Shown one piece after another: positions 44,212 to 54,731 of a DNA stretch of 64,000 nucleotides. Source of the stretch: Pseudomonas sp. RGM2987. Its GTDB lineage: Bacteria > Pseudomonadota > Gammaproteobacteria > Pseudomonadales > Pseudomonadaceae. The stretch covers positions 1 through 64,000 of the forward strand of contig NZ_JALJDX010000198.1 of NCBI RefSeq assembly GCF_022952855.1, written 5' to 3'. The stretch's first letter is position 1, and the number at the start of each line of letters is the position of its first letter. The notes beneath the pieces were generated by a model, which was not told where the DNA came from, searched no databases, and saw nothing but the letters and a program-made list of their open reading frames with translations. Both the position numbers and the translations under genes were made by a program.

Positions 44212-45564
44212 ATGACGACTCGTCAGCCACTGTACAAATCCCTGTATTTCCAAGTGATCGTAGCCATTGCCATCGGTATTTTGCTCGGCCATTTCTATCC
44301 GCAGACCGGTGTGGCCCTCAAGCCGTTCGGTGACGGGTTCATCAAATTGATCAAAATGGTCATCGCCCCGATCATCTTCTGCACCGTTGTCAGCGGTATC
44401 GCTGGCATGCAGAACATGAAGTCGGTCGGCAAGACCGGCGGCTACGCACTGTTGTACTTCGAAATCGTGTCTACCATTGCCCTGCTGATCGGCCTGGTCG
44501 TGGTCAACGTCGTGCAACCGGGCGCCGGCATGCACATCGACGTAACCACCCTGGACACCAGCAAGATCGCCGGTTTCATTTCCGCCGGTAAAGACCAGAG
44601 CATCATTGCCTTCATCCTCAACGTGATCCCGAACACCATCGTCGGCGCGTTTGCCAACGGTGACATCCTGCAAGTACTGATGTTCTCGGTGCTCTTCGGT
44701 TTCGCCCTGCATCGCCTGGGTGCCTACGGCAAGCCGGTGCTGGAATTCATCGATCGCTTCGCCCACGTGATGTTCATCATCATCAACATGATCATGAAGC
44801 TGGCTCCCCTGGGTGCCTTCGGCGCGATGGCGTTCACCATCGGCGCCTACGGTGTCGGTTCGCTGGTGCAACTGGGCCAGTTGATGATCTGCTTCTACAT
44901 CACCTGCGTGGTCTTCGTGCTGGTGGTGCTGGGTGCCATCTGCCGCGCCCACGGTTTCAGCGTCATCAAGCTGGTGCGCTACATCCGTGAAGAACTGTTG
45001 ATCGTACTGGGTACTTCCTCTTCGGAATCGGCCCTGCCACGCATGCTGATCAAGATGGAGCGCCTGGGTGCCAAGAAGTCGGTCGTGGGCCTGGTGATTC
45101 CAACCGGCTACTCGTTCAACCTCGACGGTACTTCGATCTACCTGACCATGGCGGCGGTGTTCATTGCCCAGGCCACTGACACCCAGATGGACATCACTCA
45201 CCAGATCACCCTCCTGCTGGTGCTGCTGCTGTCGTCCAAGGGGGCTGCGGGCGTGACCGGTAGCGGCTTCATCGTCCTGGCGGCCACCCTGTCGGCTGTG
45301 GGTCACCTGCCGGTGGCCGGCCTCGCGCTGATCCTGGGCATCGACCGCTTCATGTCCGAAGCCCGTGCCCTGACCAACCTGGTGGGCAACGCAGTCGCCA
45401 CCATCGTGGTTGCCAAGTGGGTCAAGGAGCTGGACGAAGACCAACTGCACGCCGAACTGGCTTCCGGCGGTCGCGGTATCTCCGATGTGCGTGAAGATGA
45501 CGAGCAGATTGCGGCGGCGCAGATCGCAGCGGCTGAATCCTCGGCTCCAGGCGTTGTGAAGTAA
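44212..45564 (+). CDS. dctA: C4-dicarboxylate transport protein DctA
   Basis: Inner-membrane sodium or proton symporter for succinate, fumarate and malate (DAACS family). 450 residues with about eight helices and two re-entrant loops, including [11 protein letters not shown] (about 268), [15 protein letters not shown] (about 298) and [13 protein letters not shown] (about 343). ATG at 44212 has GAGGAAGG 8 bases upstream. A Pseudomonas DctA is expected here next to phoPQ (PA1183). It is controlled through the sigma-54 promoter and palindromes upstream. Confidence 0.96.
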   Translation: MTTRQPLYKSLYFQVIVAIAIGILLGHFYPQTGVALKPFGDGFIKLIKMVIAPIIFCTVVSGIAGMQNMKSVGKTGGYALLYFEIVSTIALLIGLVVVNVVQPGAGMHIDVTTLDTSKIAGFISAGKDQSIIAFILNVIPNTIVGAFANGDILQVLMFSVLFGFALHRLGAYGKPVLEFIDRFAHVMFIIINMIMKLAPLGAFGAMAFTIGAYGVGSLVQLGQLMICFYITCVVFVLVVLGAICRAHGFSVIKLVRYIREELLIVLGTSSSESALPRMLIKMERLGAKKSVVGLVIPTGYSFNLDGTSIYLTMAAVFIAQATDTQMDITHQITLLLVLLLSSKGAAGVTGSGFIVLAATLSAVGHLPVAGLALILGIDRFMSEARALTNLVGNAVATIVVAKWVKELDEDQLHAELASGGRGISDVREDDEQIAAAQIAAAESSAPGVVK

Positions 45565-45578
45565 ACTTCAAGCTGCAA

Positions 45579-45610
45579 TGAAAAAACCCGCTTCGGCGGG
45601 TTTTTTCATG
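45579..45610 (+). terminator. Terminator of dctA
   Basis: ATGAAAAAACCCGC and GCGGGTTTTTTCAT close a TTCG loop, a stable tetraloop hairpin with a T tract. Confidence 0.95.
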
Positions 45611-45638
45611 CCCTGATTTTTCATGGCAGGCGCGCTCT

Positions 45639-45766
45639 TGTGGCGAGGGAGCTTGCTCCCGCTGGGTTGCGAAGCAGCCCCAATATCCTTCACTCACCAC
45701 TTATGCTTCAGGCAAAAGGCGGGGCCTGCTGCGCAGTCCAGCGGGAGCAAGCTCCCTCGCCACAAA
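45639..45766. repeat. REP pair (REPIN), family B
   Basis: TGTGGCGAGGGAGCTTGCTCCCGCTG and its inverted copy around about 75 bases with TTGCGAAGCAGCCCC and GCCTGCTGCGCAGTCC arms. It is the longest family B unit seen here and fills the gap between dctA and the CoA-transferase gene. Confidence 0.88.
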
Positions 45767-45867
45767 GGCTTGAGCACAATCGTCAGCCAGCGTGACGAAT
45801 CCGGTAATTGCCCCACCGCCAGCCTCTGCCTAATCTTCAGCCATCGTCCCATTATGGAGATTCGCCC

Positions 45868-47049
45868 ATGCAAGGCCCGCTGGCATCGCTCAAGGTGCTC
45901 GACTTCTCGACCCTGTTGCCCGGCCCGTTCGCCTCCTTGTTGCTGGCGGACATGGGCGCCGAGGTGTTGCGCATCGAGTCGCCGACCCGGCCGGATCTGT
46001 TGCGGGTATTGCCGCCCCATGACCAGGGGGTATCCGCCAGTCATGCCTATCTCAACCGCAATAAGCGCAGCCTGGCCCTGGACCTCAAGCAAGCGGCGGC
46101 AGTGGAGGTGGTCAAGCAGTTGCTGGGCGACTACGACATCCTGCTGGAACAGTTCCGCCCCGGGGTGATGGATCGACTGGGCTTGGGCTACGAGGCCCTG
46201 AAGGCGATCAATCCGCGGTTGATCTATGTGTCGATCACCGGTTACGGCCAGACCGGGCCCTACAGGGACCGCGCCGGCCACGACATCAACTACCTGGCCC
46301 TGGCGGGTCTCGCCAGCCACACTGGCCGGGCCGACAGCGGCCCGCTGCCGCTGGGGATCCAGGCGGCAGACATCGCAGGTGGTTCGCTGCACGGGGTGAT
46401 CGGGCTGTTGGCCGCAGTGATTGCCCGGCAGCAGACCGGACAAGGCCAGCACCTGGACGTGAGCATGACCGACTGTGTGTTCAGCCTCAACGCCCTGGCC
46501 GGCGCCGGTTACCTGGCCTGCGATGTACTGCCGGCCCGAGAAAACCAGATGCTCAACGGCGGCAGCTTCTACGACTATTACCGGACCCGGGATGGCCGCT
46601 GGATGTCGGTGGGCAGCCTGGAGCCGGCGTTCATGCAGGCGTTGTGCGAGGCGCTGGGTCGACCGGAACTGGCAGCCTTGGGGCTGACGCCCGACGCTGG
46701 GCAACAGCAGGCCCTCAAGCAAGCGTTGCAAACCGAGTTCGAGAAACATGACTTCACCGAACTGCGGCGCTTGTTCGCCGGGATCGATGCCTGCGTCGAA
46801 CCGGTGTTGAGCCTGGACGAAGCGTTGGAGCATCCGCAGTTGCAGGCCCGGGAGGTGGTGGCCCAGGTACCCCGGGGCGATGGCACGAGCCAGGCGCAGA
46901 TGGCGTGTCCGCTGAAGTTTTCTGACGGACTGCCCGAGCCTCGGCACATCGGCGCGGGGTTGGGGGAGCATACGGACCAAGTGTTGGGGGAATTGGGGTT
47001 CAGTGCGCAGCGGATTGCTCGACTGCGCGATGACAAGGTGATTTTGTAG
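45868..47049 (+). CDS. CaiB/BaiF CoA-transferase family protein, alpha-methylacyl-CoA racemase-like
   Basis: 393 residues of the family III CoA-transferase fold. The segment DRAGHDINYLALAG (His near residue 134) is the catalytic hallmark of alpha-methylacyl-CoA racemases rather than formyl-CoA transferases. LDFSTLLPGPFAS opens the fold and EVLRIESP gives the CoA site. ATG at 45868 has TGGAG 9 bases upstream. Likely role: epimerising 2-methyl-branched acyl-CoA in branched fatty acid or sterol degradation (inference). It stands alone between two REP pairs, so the context gives no pathway. Confidence 0.87.
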   Translation: MQGPLASLKVLDFSTLLPGPFASLLLADMGAEVLRIESPTRPDLLRVLPPHDQGVSASHAYLNRNKRSLALDLKQAAAVEVVKQLLGDYDILLEQFRPGVMDRLGLGYEALKAINPRLIYVSITGYGQTGPYRDRAGHDINYLALAGLASHTGRADSGPLPLGIQAADIAGGSLHGVIGLLAAVIARQQTGQGQHLDVSMTDCVFSLNALAGAGYLACDVLPARENQMLNGGSFYDYYRTRDGRWMSVGSLEPAFMQALCEALGRPELAALGLTPDAGQQQALKQALQTEFEKHDFTELRRLFAGIDACVEPVLSLDEALEHPQLQAREVVAQVPRGDGTSQAQMACPLKFSDGLPEPRHIGAGLGEHTDQVLGELGFSAQRIARLRDDKVIL

Positions 47050-47062
47050 CGTTCTTCAGGGC

Positions 47063-47147
47063 CCCTTCGCGAGCAGGCCCGCTCCCACACCGGATCTGCG
47101 GCGTACACAAGTCCCCCTGTGGGAGCGGGCTTGCCCGCGAAGAGGCC
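47063..47147. repeat. REP pair (REPIN), family A
   Basis: CTTCGCGAGCAGGCCCGCTCCCACAC and inverted GTGGGAGCGGGCTTGCCCGCGAAGAGG around GGATCTGCGGCGTACACAAGT, a spacer shared in type with the pairs at 42764 and 50389. It lies between convergent genes. Confidence 0.88.
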
Positions 47148-47170
47148 AGTCCAGACACCCCAAAAGCAAA

Positions 47171-47665
47171 CTATTCCACCCGCGTCTCTCCACTGAACAC
47201 CAACGTCCCCCGGCAACTACGGCACAAGTACCGCCGCCCCTGGCGGACCAGGCTGTGGCGCTGGGCCGAGAACGGGAATTCGTTGGCTTCGCACGGGCAT
47301 TTGTAGATGTAGCGGGTCACGCTGCGACGTTTGATTTCGTAGGTGTGGCAACGGTTGGGCGGCAGTTCGTAGACCCCGCGCATGATCAACTGCCACTCTT
47401 CGCCATGGGGCTGGATGCGCTCGCCAAACAACTGGTGGGCGATCAGGTGGGCGACTTCGTGTGCCACGGTCTGCTTGAGGAAGTCCTCGGCGTTTTCCCG
47501 GTATAACTGCGGATTGAAGCGCAGCAGATTCTCATGCAGGTGCGCCACGCCAGCCTTCTGGCCGCGCAATTTGAAGCTGACCACCGGGCGTTTGAAAGGA
47601 CGTTTGAAAAAGGATTCGGCTTGTTGGTAACACTCTTCGACGCGGGTATTGAGTTGCTCGAGCAT
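47171..47665 (-). CDS. sprT: SprT family zinc metalloprotein
   Basis: 164 residues. The SprT-like domain has the zinc protease motif HEVAH (about residue 69) and a downstream HGEEW third ligand region. Near the C-terminus a four-Cys zinc ribbon (YKCPC about 121, YLCRSCRG about 152) is complete. Homologues in eukaryotes (Spartan) are DNA-protein crosslink proteases, while bacterial SprT remains poorly characterised. ATG at 47665; the ribosome site is weak. Single gene between a REP pair and the Yip1 gene. Confidence 0.9.
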   Translation of the reverse strand: MLEQLNTRVEECYQQAESFFKRPFKRPVVSFKLRGQKAGVAHLHENLLRFNPQLYRENAEDFLKQTVAHEVAHLIAHQLFGERIQPHGEEWQLIMRGVYELPPNRCHTYEIKRRSVTRYIYKCPCEANEFPFSAQRHSLVRQGRRYLCRSCRGTLVFSGETRVE

Positions 47666-47821
47666 GCTTTACGGGTCTCCAGAAGCCCGAGTATGCCGCA
47701 AGCGCCGGTCGTTGCGAATCGCCCAGGCGCCCAGTGGTCGTTTTGGCAGGCGTGGACACAGGAAGGCCGCCTGGCGGCGGCCTGTGTCGGCAGATCCTGT
47801 TTTTATAAGGTGAGCCTTGAT

Positions 47822-48424
47822 TCAGTTGGTGTACACCGGGCCGACCCCCAGGCCCCAGACAATCACCGTGAACGCCATGATCGCCACCAGCACCACCAGG
47901 CCGACGGCCAGCACCGAACTGGAAAACAGGAAGCCTTCGTCCTGGGGAATGTTCATGAAGGTTGGCAGGCCCACGTACAACAGGTACACCGTGTAGCAGA
48001 TGGCCGCCGTGCCGACGATCATGCCCAGCCACATGTGTGGATAGAGCGCTGCCAGGCCGCCGATGAACAGCGGTGTCGCGGTGTAGGTGGCGAACGCGAC
48101 GCAACGGGCCAGGCTCGGGTTGGCATCGTAGGTGCGGGCCATCCAGTGGATGAAGGCGCCCATCACCGCTACGCCGCCCAGCATGGCCAGGTACGACATG
48201 ACGGTCATCCATAGCGCGCTTTCCTGAGTCAACATCACCGGTGGACGACTGCCGATGACCCATCCCACCTGAGTGGTGCCGATAAACGCAGAGACGGCGG
48301 GAATGGCCGCCAGGATCAACGTGTGGGTGAGGTACATGTGGCTGATGCTTTCCTCCTGATCGCCACGGATTTCTTTCCATTCTTGATCAGGGTGGGTAAA
48401 GAGCCCCACGACGTGATGGATCAT
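47822..48424 (-). CDS. Yip1 domain membrane protein
   Basis: 200 residues with five predicted membrane helices (starting near 35, 75, 110, 130 and 170). The N-terminus MIHHVVGLFTHPDQEWKEI is characteristic of bacterial Yip1-domain proteins in Pseudomonas. ATG at 48424 is preceded by AAAGGAGTGACTGACT. Function unknown. Monocistronic. Confidence 0.82.
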   Translation of the reverse strand: MIHHVVGLFTHPDQEWKEIRGDQEESISHMYLTHTLILAAIPAVSAFIGTTQVGWVIGSRPPVMLTQESALWMTVMSYLAMLGGVAVMGAFIHWMARTYDANPSLARCVAFATYTATPLFIGGLAALYPHMWLGMIVGTAAICYTVYLLYVGLPTFMNIPQDEGFLFSSSVLAVGLVVLVAIMAFTVIVWGLGVGPVYTN

Positions 48425-48640
48425 AGTCAGTCACTCCTTTGTTATTGCCATCGCCCCCCAACGGAGCGCCTACGGGCCAAGCGGCCAAGTAAGTGAAGGT
48501 CTGTATGTGTGTGCGACCTTATGACGCAGTATAGAAAGGAGTTACCCCGAGGGGGATGGGGGGCTTAGAGCAAATCGCGCTGTGGGCGAGGGCGTTAATC
48601 GCCGATGGGTCTGTGCACACCTAGGCCTGTAGGAAATCCC

Positions 48641-48738
48641 TGTGGCGAGGGAGCTTGCTCCCGCTCGAGTGCGCAGCGCTCGCAGATTTTGAAGGTCTGC
48701 TTCGCAGTCCAGCGGGAGCAAGCTCCCTCGCCACAGGG
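48641..48738. repeat. REP pair (REPIN), family B
   Basis: TGTGGCGAGGGAGCTTGCTCCCGCTC and its inverted copy around GAGTGCGCAGCGCTCGCAGATTTT and a GTCTGCTTCGCAGTCC arm. It ends about 70 bases before ttcA, in the 384-base divergent gap with the Yip1 gene; the rest of that gap shows no gene. Confidence 0.87.
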
Positions 48739-48808
48739 GAACGGTGCCACGCCTTGGGTTTTTTGCGTAAAATGCCCGCCTTTCGTCACACCTCACGGAT
48801 TTCGCGTC

Positions 48809-49633
48809 ATGGGCACTCTTACGGTCAACCAGAACAAACTGCAAAAGCGCCTGCGCCGTCTGGCCGGTGAGGCGGTCGCCGATTTCAACATGATCGAGGA
48901 TGGCGACAAGGTCATGGTCTGCCTGTCCGGCGGCAAGGACAGCTACACCATGCTCGACGTGCTGATGCATTTGCAGAAAGTGGCGCCGATCAAGTTCGAC
49001 ATCGTCGCGGTGAACATGGACCAGAAGCAGCCCGGGTTTCCCGAGCACGTGCTGCCGGCCTACCTCGAGTCGCTGGGCGTGGAATACCACATTGTCGAGA
49101 AAGACACCTATTCGGTGGTCAAGGAGCTGATTCCGGAGGGCAAGACCACCTGTTCGCTGTGCTCGCGCCTGCGTCGCGGCACGCTCTACACCTTCGCCGA
49201 CGAGATCGGCGCGACCAAGATGGCCCTGGGGCACCACCGCGACGACATCGTCGAGACGTTCTTCCTGAACATGTTCTACAACGGCTCGCTCAAGGCCATG
49301 CCGCCCAAATTATTGGCCGATGACGGGCGCAACGTGGTGATCCGCCCACTGGCCTATTGCAATGAAAAAGACATCCAGGCCTATTCGGATCTGAAGCAAT
49401 TCCCGATCATTCCCTGCAACCTCTGCGGTTCCCAGGAGAACCTGCAACGCCAGGTGGTCAAGGAAATGCTCCAGGAGTGGGAACGCAAGACCCCGGGCCG
49501 CACCGAGAGCATCTTCCGCGGCTTGCAAAATGTCATTCCGTCACAGCTGGCGGACCGCAACCTGTTCGATTTCACCAACCTTCGCATCGACGAAAACGCC
49601 ACGCCGCGGTTCGTCAATGTGGTGAACCTCTGA
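48809..49633 (+). CDS. ttcA: tRNA 2-thiocytidine biosynthesis protein TtcA
   Basis: Thiolates cytidine 32 in several tRNAs using an iron-sulfur cluster and ATP. 274 residues with the PP-loop SGGKDSYTM (about 41), the conserved Cys pairs in [12 protein letters not shown] (about 114-117) and CNLCGSQ (about 207), and the [10 protein letters not shown] motif (about 140). ATG at 48809 gives [12 protein letters not shown]; the ribosome site is weak (ACGGA). The Tag-like gene follows after 67 bases and may share its transcript. Confidence 0.95.
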   Translation: MGTLTVNQNKLQKRLRRLAGEAVADFNMIEDGDKVMVCLSGGKDSYTMLDVLMHLQKVAPIKFDIVAVNMDQKQPGFPEHVLPAYLESLGVEYHIVEKDTYSVVKELIPEGKTTCSLCSRLRRGTLYTFADEIGATKMALGHHRDDIVETFFLNMFYNGSLKAMPPKLLADDGRNVVIRPLAYCNEKDIQAYSDLKQFPIIPCNLCGSQENLQRQVVKEMLQEWERKTPGRTESIFRGLQNVIPSQLADRNLFDFTNLRIDENATPRFVNVVNL

Positions 49634-49700
49634 CCAGGGCACACGCTCGTATTCACGGCGCTCGCGGGCGCCGTTTTCATTTCCGACCCCAGGAGAGGGC

Positions 49701-50375
49701 ATGCGCGATTACAAGTGGCTGCACGAGTATTGTCTGAACCGCTTCGGTTCGGCGGCTGAACTGGAAGCCCACCTGCCTGTACCCAAGACCCCGGCGCAAC
49801 TGCGCAAGATCAGCGATGACCGCTACCTCTCGACCATGGCGCTGCGGGTATTTCGCGCCGGGCTCAAGCACAGCCTGGTGGACGCCAAGTGGCCTGCGTT
49901 CGAGGAAGTGTTCTTCAAGTTCGATCCGGAAAAAGTCGTGTTGATGAGCGCCGAACACCTGGAGCGGCTGATGCAGGATGCGCGGATCATCCGGCACCTG
50001 GGCAAGCTCAAGAGCGTGCCGCGCAATGCGCAGTTGATCCTGGACGTGGCCCATGAAAAGGGCAGCTTCGGCGCACTGATCGCCGACTGGCCGGTGACCG
50101 ACATCGTCGGCCTGTGGACTTACCTGAAAAAACACGGTCATCAACTGGGCGGTCTTTCAGCGCCGCGCTTTCTGCGGATGATGGGCAAGGACACCTTCGT
50201 GCCCAGCTATGACGTGGTGGCCGCGCTCAACGCCCAGGAAATCATCGAGAAAGTGCCCACCAGCCTGCGGGACCTGGCGACGGTGCAGAATGCGTTCAAT
50301 CGCTGGCATGAAGAGAGTGGCGGGCGGCCGATGAGCCAGATTTCGATGATGCTGGCTTATACAGTGAATCATTGA
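49701..50375 (+). CDS. DNA-3-methyladenine glycosylase I family protein, atypical
   Basis: 224 residues. The middle part aligns with E. coli Tag: an AGL-like helix (VFRAGLKHSLVDAKWPAFEEVFF in part), FDPEKVVLMSAEHLERLMQDARIIRHLGKL (in pieces), LWTYLKKHGHQLGG. The zinc-binding Cys and His residues at both ends of classical Tag are absent, and the first 35 residues differ. It may excise alkylated adenine or have another base specificity (inference). ATG at 49701 has GGAGAGGG upstream. It is behind ttcA. Confidence 0.82.
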   Translation: MRDYKWLHEYCLNRFGSAAELEAHLPVPKTPAQLRKISDDRYLSTMALRVFRAGLKHSLVDAKWPAFEEVFFKFDPEKVVLMSAEHLERLMQDARIIRHLGKLKSVPRNAQLILDVAHEKGSFGALIADWPVTDIVGLWTYLKKHGHQLGGLSAPRFLRMMGKDTFVPSYDVVAALNAQEIIEKVPTSLRDLATVQNAFNRWHEESGGRPMSQISMMLAYTVNH

Positions 50376-50388
50376 GACCCGCATCGCC

Positions 50389-50472
50389 CCCTTCGCGAGC
50401 AAGCCCGCTCCCACATTGGATCTGGGGCGTTCACAAATCCCCTTGTGGGAGCGGGCTTGCTCGCGAAGACGG
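50389..50472. repeat. REP pair (REPIN), family A
   Basis: CTTCGCGAGCAAGCCCGCTCCCACAT and inverted GTGGGAGCGGGCTTGCTCGCGAAG around GGATCTGGGGCGTTCACAAAT. It lies between convergent genes. Confidence 0.9.
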
Positions 50473-50476
50473 TTTA

Positions 50477-51850
<1,374 letters not shown>

Positions 51851-51962
51851 GAGCGGGTCGCATCTTGCGTAAGGTGGCGGCTATTCTACTGTGCCGCGAG
51901 GCCCCAGGCACCCGATGGAGGCAATGGGTCGCGGCGACTCACTTTCAGACAAGGATTGGCAG

Positions 51963-52430
51963 ATGGCAAGGCGATTGACGGCGGCACTGATATTCATGGG
52001 CATTTTATTGCTCGCCGGCTGCGGCAACGACTACGGGGTGGACCAGAACGGCCAGGCCATCGCCTCGCAACGGCTGGACAAGCAATGGCTGGTGCTCAAC
52101 TACTGGGCGGAGTGGTGCGCGCCGTGCCGCACTGAAATACCGGAATTCAACGCCCTGGCCGAACAACTCAAGGGCCGCAACATCGGCGTGTTCGGGGTCA
52201 ATTTCGACCAAGTGCAGGGCGAGGAACTCAAGGGCGCCAGCGACAAGATGGGCATCCGCTTCACCGTGCTTGCCCGGGACCCGGCCGAGATCTTCGACCT
52301 GCCACGCAGCGAAGGGCTGCCGGTGACGTACATCATCGACAACCAGGGTAAGCTGCGCGAGCAATTGCTGGGCGAGCAGACTGCGGCGGGCGTGATGGCG
52401 AAGCTCGAGGCGTTGCAGGCGCTCAAGTGA
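51963..52430 (+). CDS. TlpA-like thioredoxin-fold lipoprotein
   Basis: 155 residues. The lipoprotein signal (MARRLTAALIFMGILLLAGC) has a lipobox LAGC with Cys20. A thioredoxin fold follows, with the redox motif WCAPC (about 56-60) and cis-Pro in GLPVTYIID. It should be a membrane-anchored periplasmic disulfide reductase or oxidase. ATG at 51963 has AGGATTGGCAG upstream. Divergent from arsC; the partner substrate is unknown. Confidence 0.9.
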   Translation: MARRLTAALIFMGILLLAGCGNDYGVDQNGQAIASQRLDKQWLVLNYWAEWCAPCRTEIPEFNALAEQLKGRNIGVFGVNFDQVQGEELKGASDKMGIRFTVLARDPAEIFDLPRSEGLPVTYIIDNQGKLREQLLGEQTAAGVMAKLEALQALK

Positions 52431-52471
52431 TTCCTATGTGACGTGGAGGCTTTTTGTGAGGATGAGCGCTT

Positions 52472-52600
52472 TTGTGGCGAGGGAGCTTGCTCCCGCTGGG
52501 CTGCGCAGCAGGCCCCTGCATTCTGTCTGATGTATCAAAGTGACGGATGCATCCGGGGGCCGCTTCGCAACCCAGCGGGAGCAAGCTCCCTCGCCACAGG
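52472..52600. repeat. REP pair (REPIN), family B
   Basis: TTGTGGCGAGGGAGCTTGCTCCCGCTG and its inverted copy around about 75 bases with GGCTGCGCAGCAGGCCCC and GGCCGCTTCGCAACCC arms. It lies between convergent genes. Confidence 0.88.
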
Positions 52601-52648
52601 GTTAACCCTGTCCCTGGTCCAAACAGGTGTGTCTGGAGGGCTCAGGTC

Positions 52649-53053
52649 TCAGCCTTCCTCCAACCACCAACGCAGCGGCTTGCCCTGGGCCGGCCAGAAG
52701 CGCATCTGCTCGATGGGCGAGACGTCCCAGCGTTCGACCTTTTCCAGGGCCTGCAAAAAGCGCGACTCCTGCTCCATCACGGCCGGGGCGCAGCGTTTTC
52801 GGGTGCTGCCGATCTTGCCGAAGCTCAAGCGGTGGCCTTCCAGGGTGTAAGGCGCGAACCAGTGATTGCAGCCAGCGTTGCCATAGGCTCGGCCATCATC
52901 GCCAAGGGTGATGGTCAGGTGGCTGTAGTCCATCAGCGGGCGCTCGCCGATCCATTCCAGGATATAGCTGCGGTTCTGTTGCAACTGCACCGGTTCGGCG
53001 GCGCAGCCCAGCAGGCTCATGCCGATCAATGCGCACAGGGCCAGACGTTTCAT
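52649..53053 (-). CDS. META-domain lipoprotein (HslJ-like)
   Basis: 134 residues. The lipoprotein signal is MKRLALCALIGMSLLGC with lipobox LLGC. A META domain follows, whose signature includes LTITLGDDGRAYGNAGCNHWFAPY (in pieces) and KIGSTRKRCAPAVMEQESRFL, with the two Cys that are conserved in HslJ-like proteins. Related proteins are linked to envelope stress or novobiocin resistance, but the function is not established. ATG at 53053 has AGGAAG and overlaps the upstream stop (TGATG), so it is coupled to the zinc-ribbon gene. Confidence 0.86.
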   Translation of the reverse strand: MKRLALCALIGMSLLGCAAEPVQLQQNRSYILEWIGERPLMDYSHLTITLGDDGRAYGNAGCNHWFAPYTLEGHRLSFGKIGSTRKRCAPAVMEQESRFLQALEKVERWDVSPIEQMRFWPAQGKPLRWWLEEG

Positions 53054-53487
53054 CAAGCGGCTTCCTGGCATTTCGGGCACAGATGTTTTTCACCCACGCT
53101 GCTCCAGCCCAACTCGGCGATGCGGGCACTGGCGGCGGGTTTTTCAGCCTTGACGCCGAGCTTGGCGTCGACGGCGAATTCGAAGCTCAGGGTCTTGGCG
53201 CAGCCGTCGCAGTTGACCTGCCAGGTATGGATCGCCAGTTCGCCGAACACCGGGCCGGTGGTCATGGCGGTCCATTGACCCATGGGCTTGAGCAGATGGC
53301 GAACCGTGTCCACGGTCAGGCGCATGGACAGGTCCTTGCTGCCCTTCAAGGTCACGAGCAGTACATCGTTGGCCTGGATCGAGCCGCCATTGCCGGTGAC
53401 CTGATAGCGGCCCGGCGCCAGGGCGCGGACTTCGGTCAGGGTGTGCTGCGGGTTCATCAGGGTGTAGCGGAAATCGTGTTCGGCCAT
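53053..53487 (-). CDS. Small conserved protein with Cys-pair zinc-ribbon motifs
   Basis: 144 residues, no signal or membrane segment. Two Cys pairs, CDGC (about 92-95) and CPKC (about 138-141), are placed to form a single zinc ribbon. The N-terminal part (RYTLMNPQHTLTEVRALAPGRYQVTGNGGSIQAND in pieces) is beta-rich. Not recognised as a named family. ATG at 53487 has TTGGAGG 6 bases upstream; the longer frame runs into a REP pair. It is cotranscribed with the META lipoprotein gene (TGATG overlap). Confidence 0.78.
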   Translation of the reverse strand: MAEHDFRYTLMNPQHTLTEVRALAPGRYQVTGNGGSIQANDVLLVTLKGSKDLSMRLTVDTVRHLLKPMGQWTAMTTGPVFGELAIHTWQVNCDGCAKTLSFEFAVDAKLGVKAEKPAASARIAELGWSSVGEKHLCPKCQEAA

Positions 53488-53558
53488 GGGTCCTCCAAAT
53501 AGGCGCGATATGCTAGCACGGGGGATGGGTTGGGGCGGTCTGGATGCGACGAACTCCC

Positions 53559-53651
53559 CTTGTGGGAGCGGGCTTGCTCGCGAAGGCGGTGTGTCAGCCA
53601 CTCATTTGTTGACTAAGGCGCCGCTTTCGCGAGCAAGCCCGCTCCCACAGG
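53559..53651. repeat. REP pair (REPIN), family A
   Basis: TTGTGGGAGCGGGCTTGCTCGCGAAGGCGGTGTGTCAG and an inverted CGCCGCTTTCGCGAGCAAGCCCGCTCCCACAG. It lies between ldhA and the zinc-ribbon gene, both on minus. Confidence 0.88.
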
Positions 53652-53676
53652 TTTTTGTGGTGATTGAAAGACTGAA

Positions 53677-54666
53677 TCAGCTTTCCACCAGATTCTGCGG
53701 TGCGCCAGCCACCCAGGCGGCGATGTTATCCAGGGTGGTCCTGGCAATAGCCGCCAACGCTTCATGGGTCAGGAAGGCTTGGTGAGCGGTAACGATCACG
53801 TTGGGAAAGGTCAGTAGCCGCGCCAGCACGTCGTCCTGCAAGGGCTGGTCGGAACGGTCCTGGAAAAACAGCTGGGCTTCCTCCTCGTACACGTCCAGGC
53901 CGAGATAGCCCAAGCGGCCGCTTTTCAAGGCCTCGATCAAGGCGGGAGTGTCCACCAGTCCGCCGCGTCCGGTGTTGATCAGCATGGCGCCGCGTTGCAT
54001 GGCGGCCAGGGAGCGTGCGTTGATCAGATGGCGGCTCTGTTCGTTGAGCGGGCAGTGCAGGCTGATGATCTGCGCTTGTGCCAGCAGATCGGCCAAGGGC
54101 AGGTAGCGGGCGCCCAAGGCTTCGACCTGCGGATTGGGGTAGGGGTCGTAGGCCAGCAAGCGGCAGCCGAAGCCGGCCATGATCCGGGCGAAGGTTGCGC
54201 CGATCTGCCCGGTGCCCACCACGCCGACTGTCTTGCCCACCAGGTCGAAACCGGTCAGCCCATGGAGGCTGAAGTTGCCGTCCCGGGTGCGGTTGTAGGC
54301 GCGATGCAGGCAACGGTTGAGGGCCATGATCAATGCCACCGCATGCTCGGCCACCGCGTGGGGCGAGTAGGCCGGCACCCGGACGATGTTCAATCCCAGG
54401 CGCCTGGCCGCGCCCAGGTCGACATGGTTGTAGCCGGCCGAGCGCAGCGCGATCAACCGGGTCCCGCCGCGCGCCAACCGCTCCAACACTGGGGCGCCGA
54501 GGTCGTCATTAATGAAAGCACACACCACTTCATGCCGTTCGGCCAAGGTCACGGTGTCCAGGTCCAGCCGTGCCGGCTGGAATTGAAGCTCCAGGCCTGC
54601 GGGTTTCGGTGCCTGGGTGAAACTGTCGCGGTCGTAGGTCTGGCTGCTGAAAAAAATCACCCGCAT
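53677..54666 (-). CDS. ldhA: D-lactate dehydrogenase (2-hydroxyacid dehydrogenase family)
   Basis: NADH-dependent reduction of pyruvate to D-lactate in fermentation or microaerobic survival. 329 residues. The Rossmann motif is VGTGQIG (about 150), with catalytic Arg in INTGRGG (about 234), Glu in LDVYEEE (about 263) and His in TAHQAFLT (about 295). RSAGYNHVDL near 75 is typical of fermentative LdhA. Start ATG at 54666 with AGGAGG upstream. The ldhA-gacS order is that of P. aeruginosa (PA0927-PA0928). Confidence 0.93.
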   Translation of the reverse strand: MRVIFFSSQTYDRDSFTQAPKPAGLELQFQPARLDLDTVTLAERHEVVCAFINDDLGAPVLERLARGGTRLIALRSAGYNHVDLGAARRLGLNIVRVPAYSPHAVAEHAVALIMALNRCLHRAYNRTRDGNFSLHGLTGFDLVGKTVGVVGTGQIGATFARIMAGFGCRLLAYDPYPNPQVEALGARYLPLADLLAQAQIISLHCPLNEQSRHLINARSLAAMQRGAMLINTGRGGLVDTPALIEALKSGRLGYLGLDVYEEEAQLFFQDRSDQPLQDDVLARLLTFPNVIVTAHQAFLTHEALAAIARTTLDNIAAWVAGAPQNLVES

Positions 54667-54731
54667 GACGGCCTCCTGCTGTGGGATGGGCCCAGCTTAC
54701 CCGTGATGGGCGCCGCGGTTATTGCGCTGGA

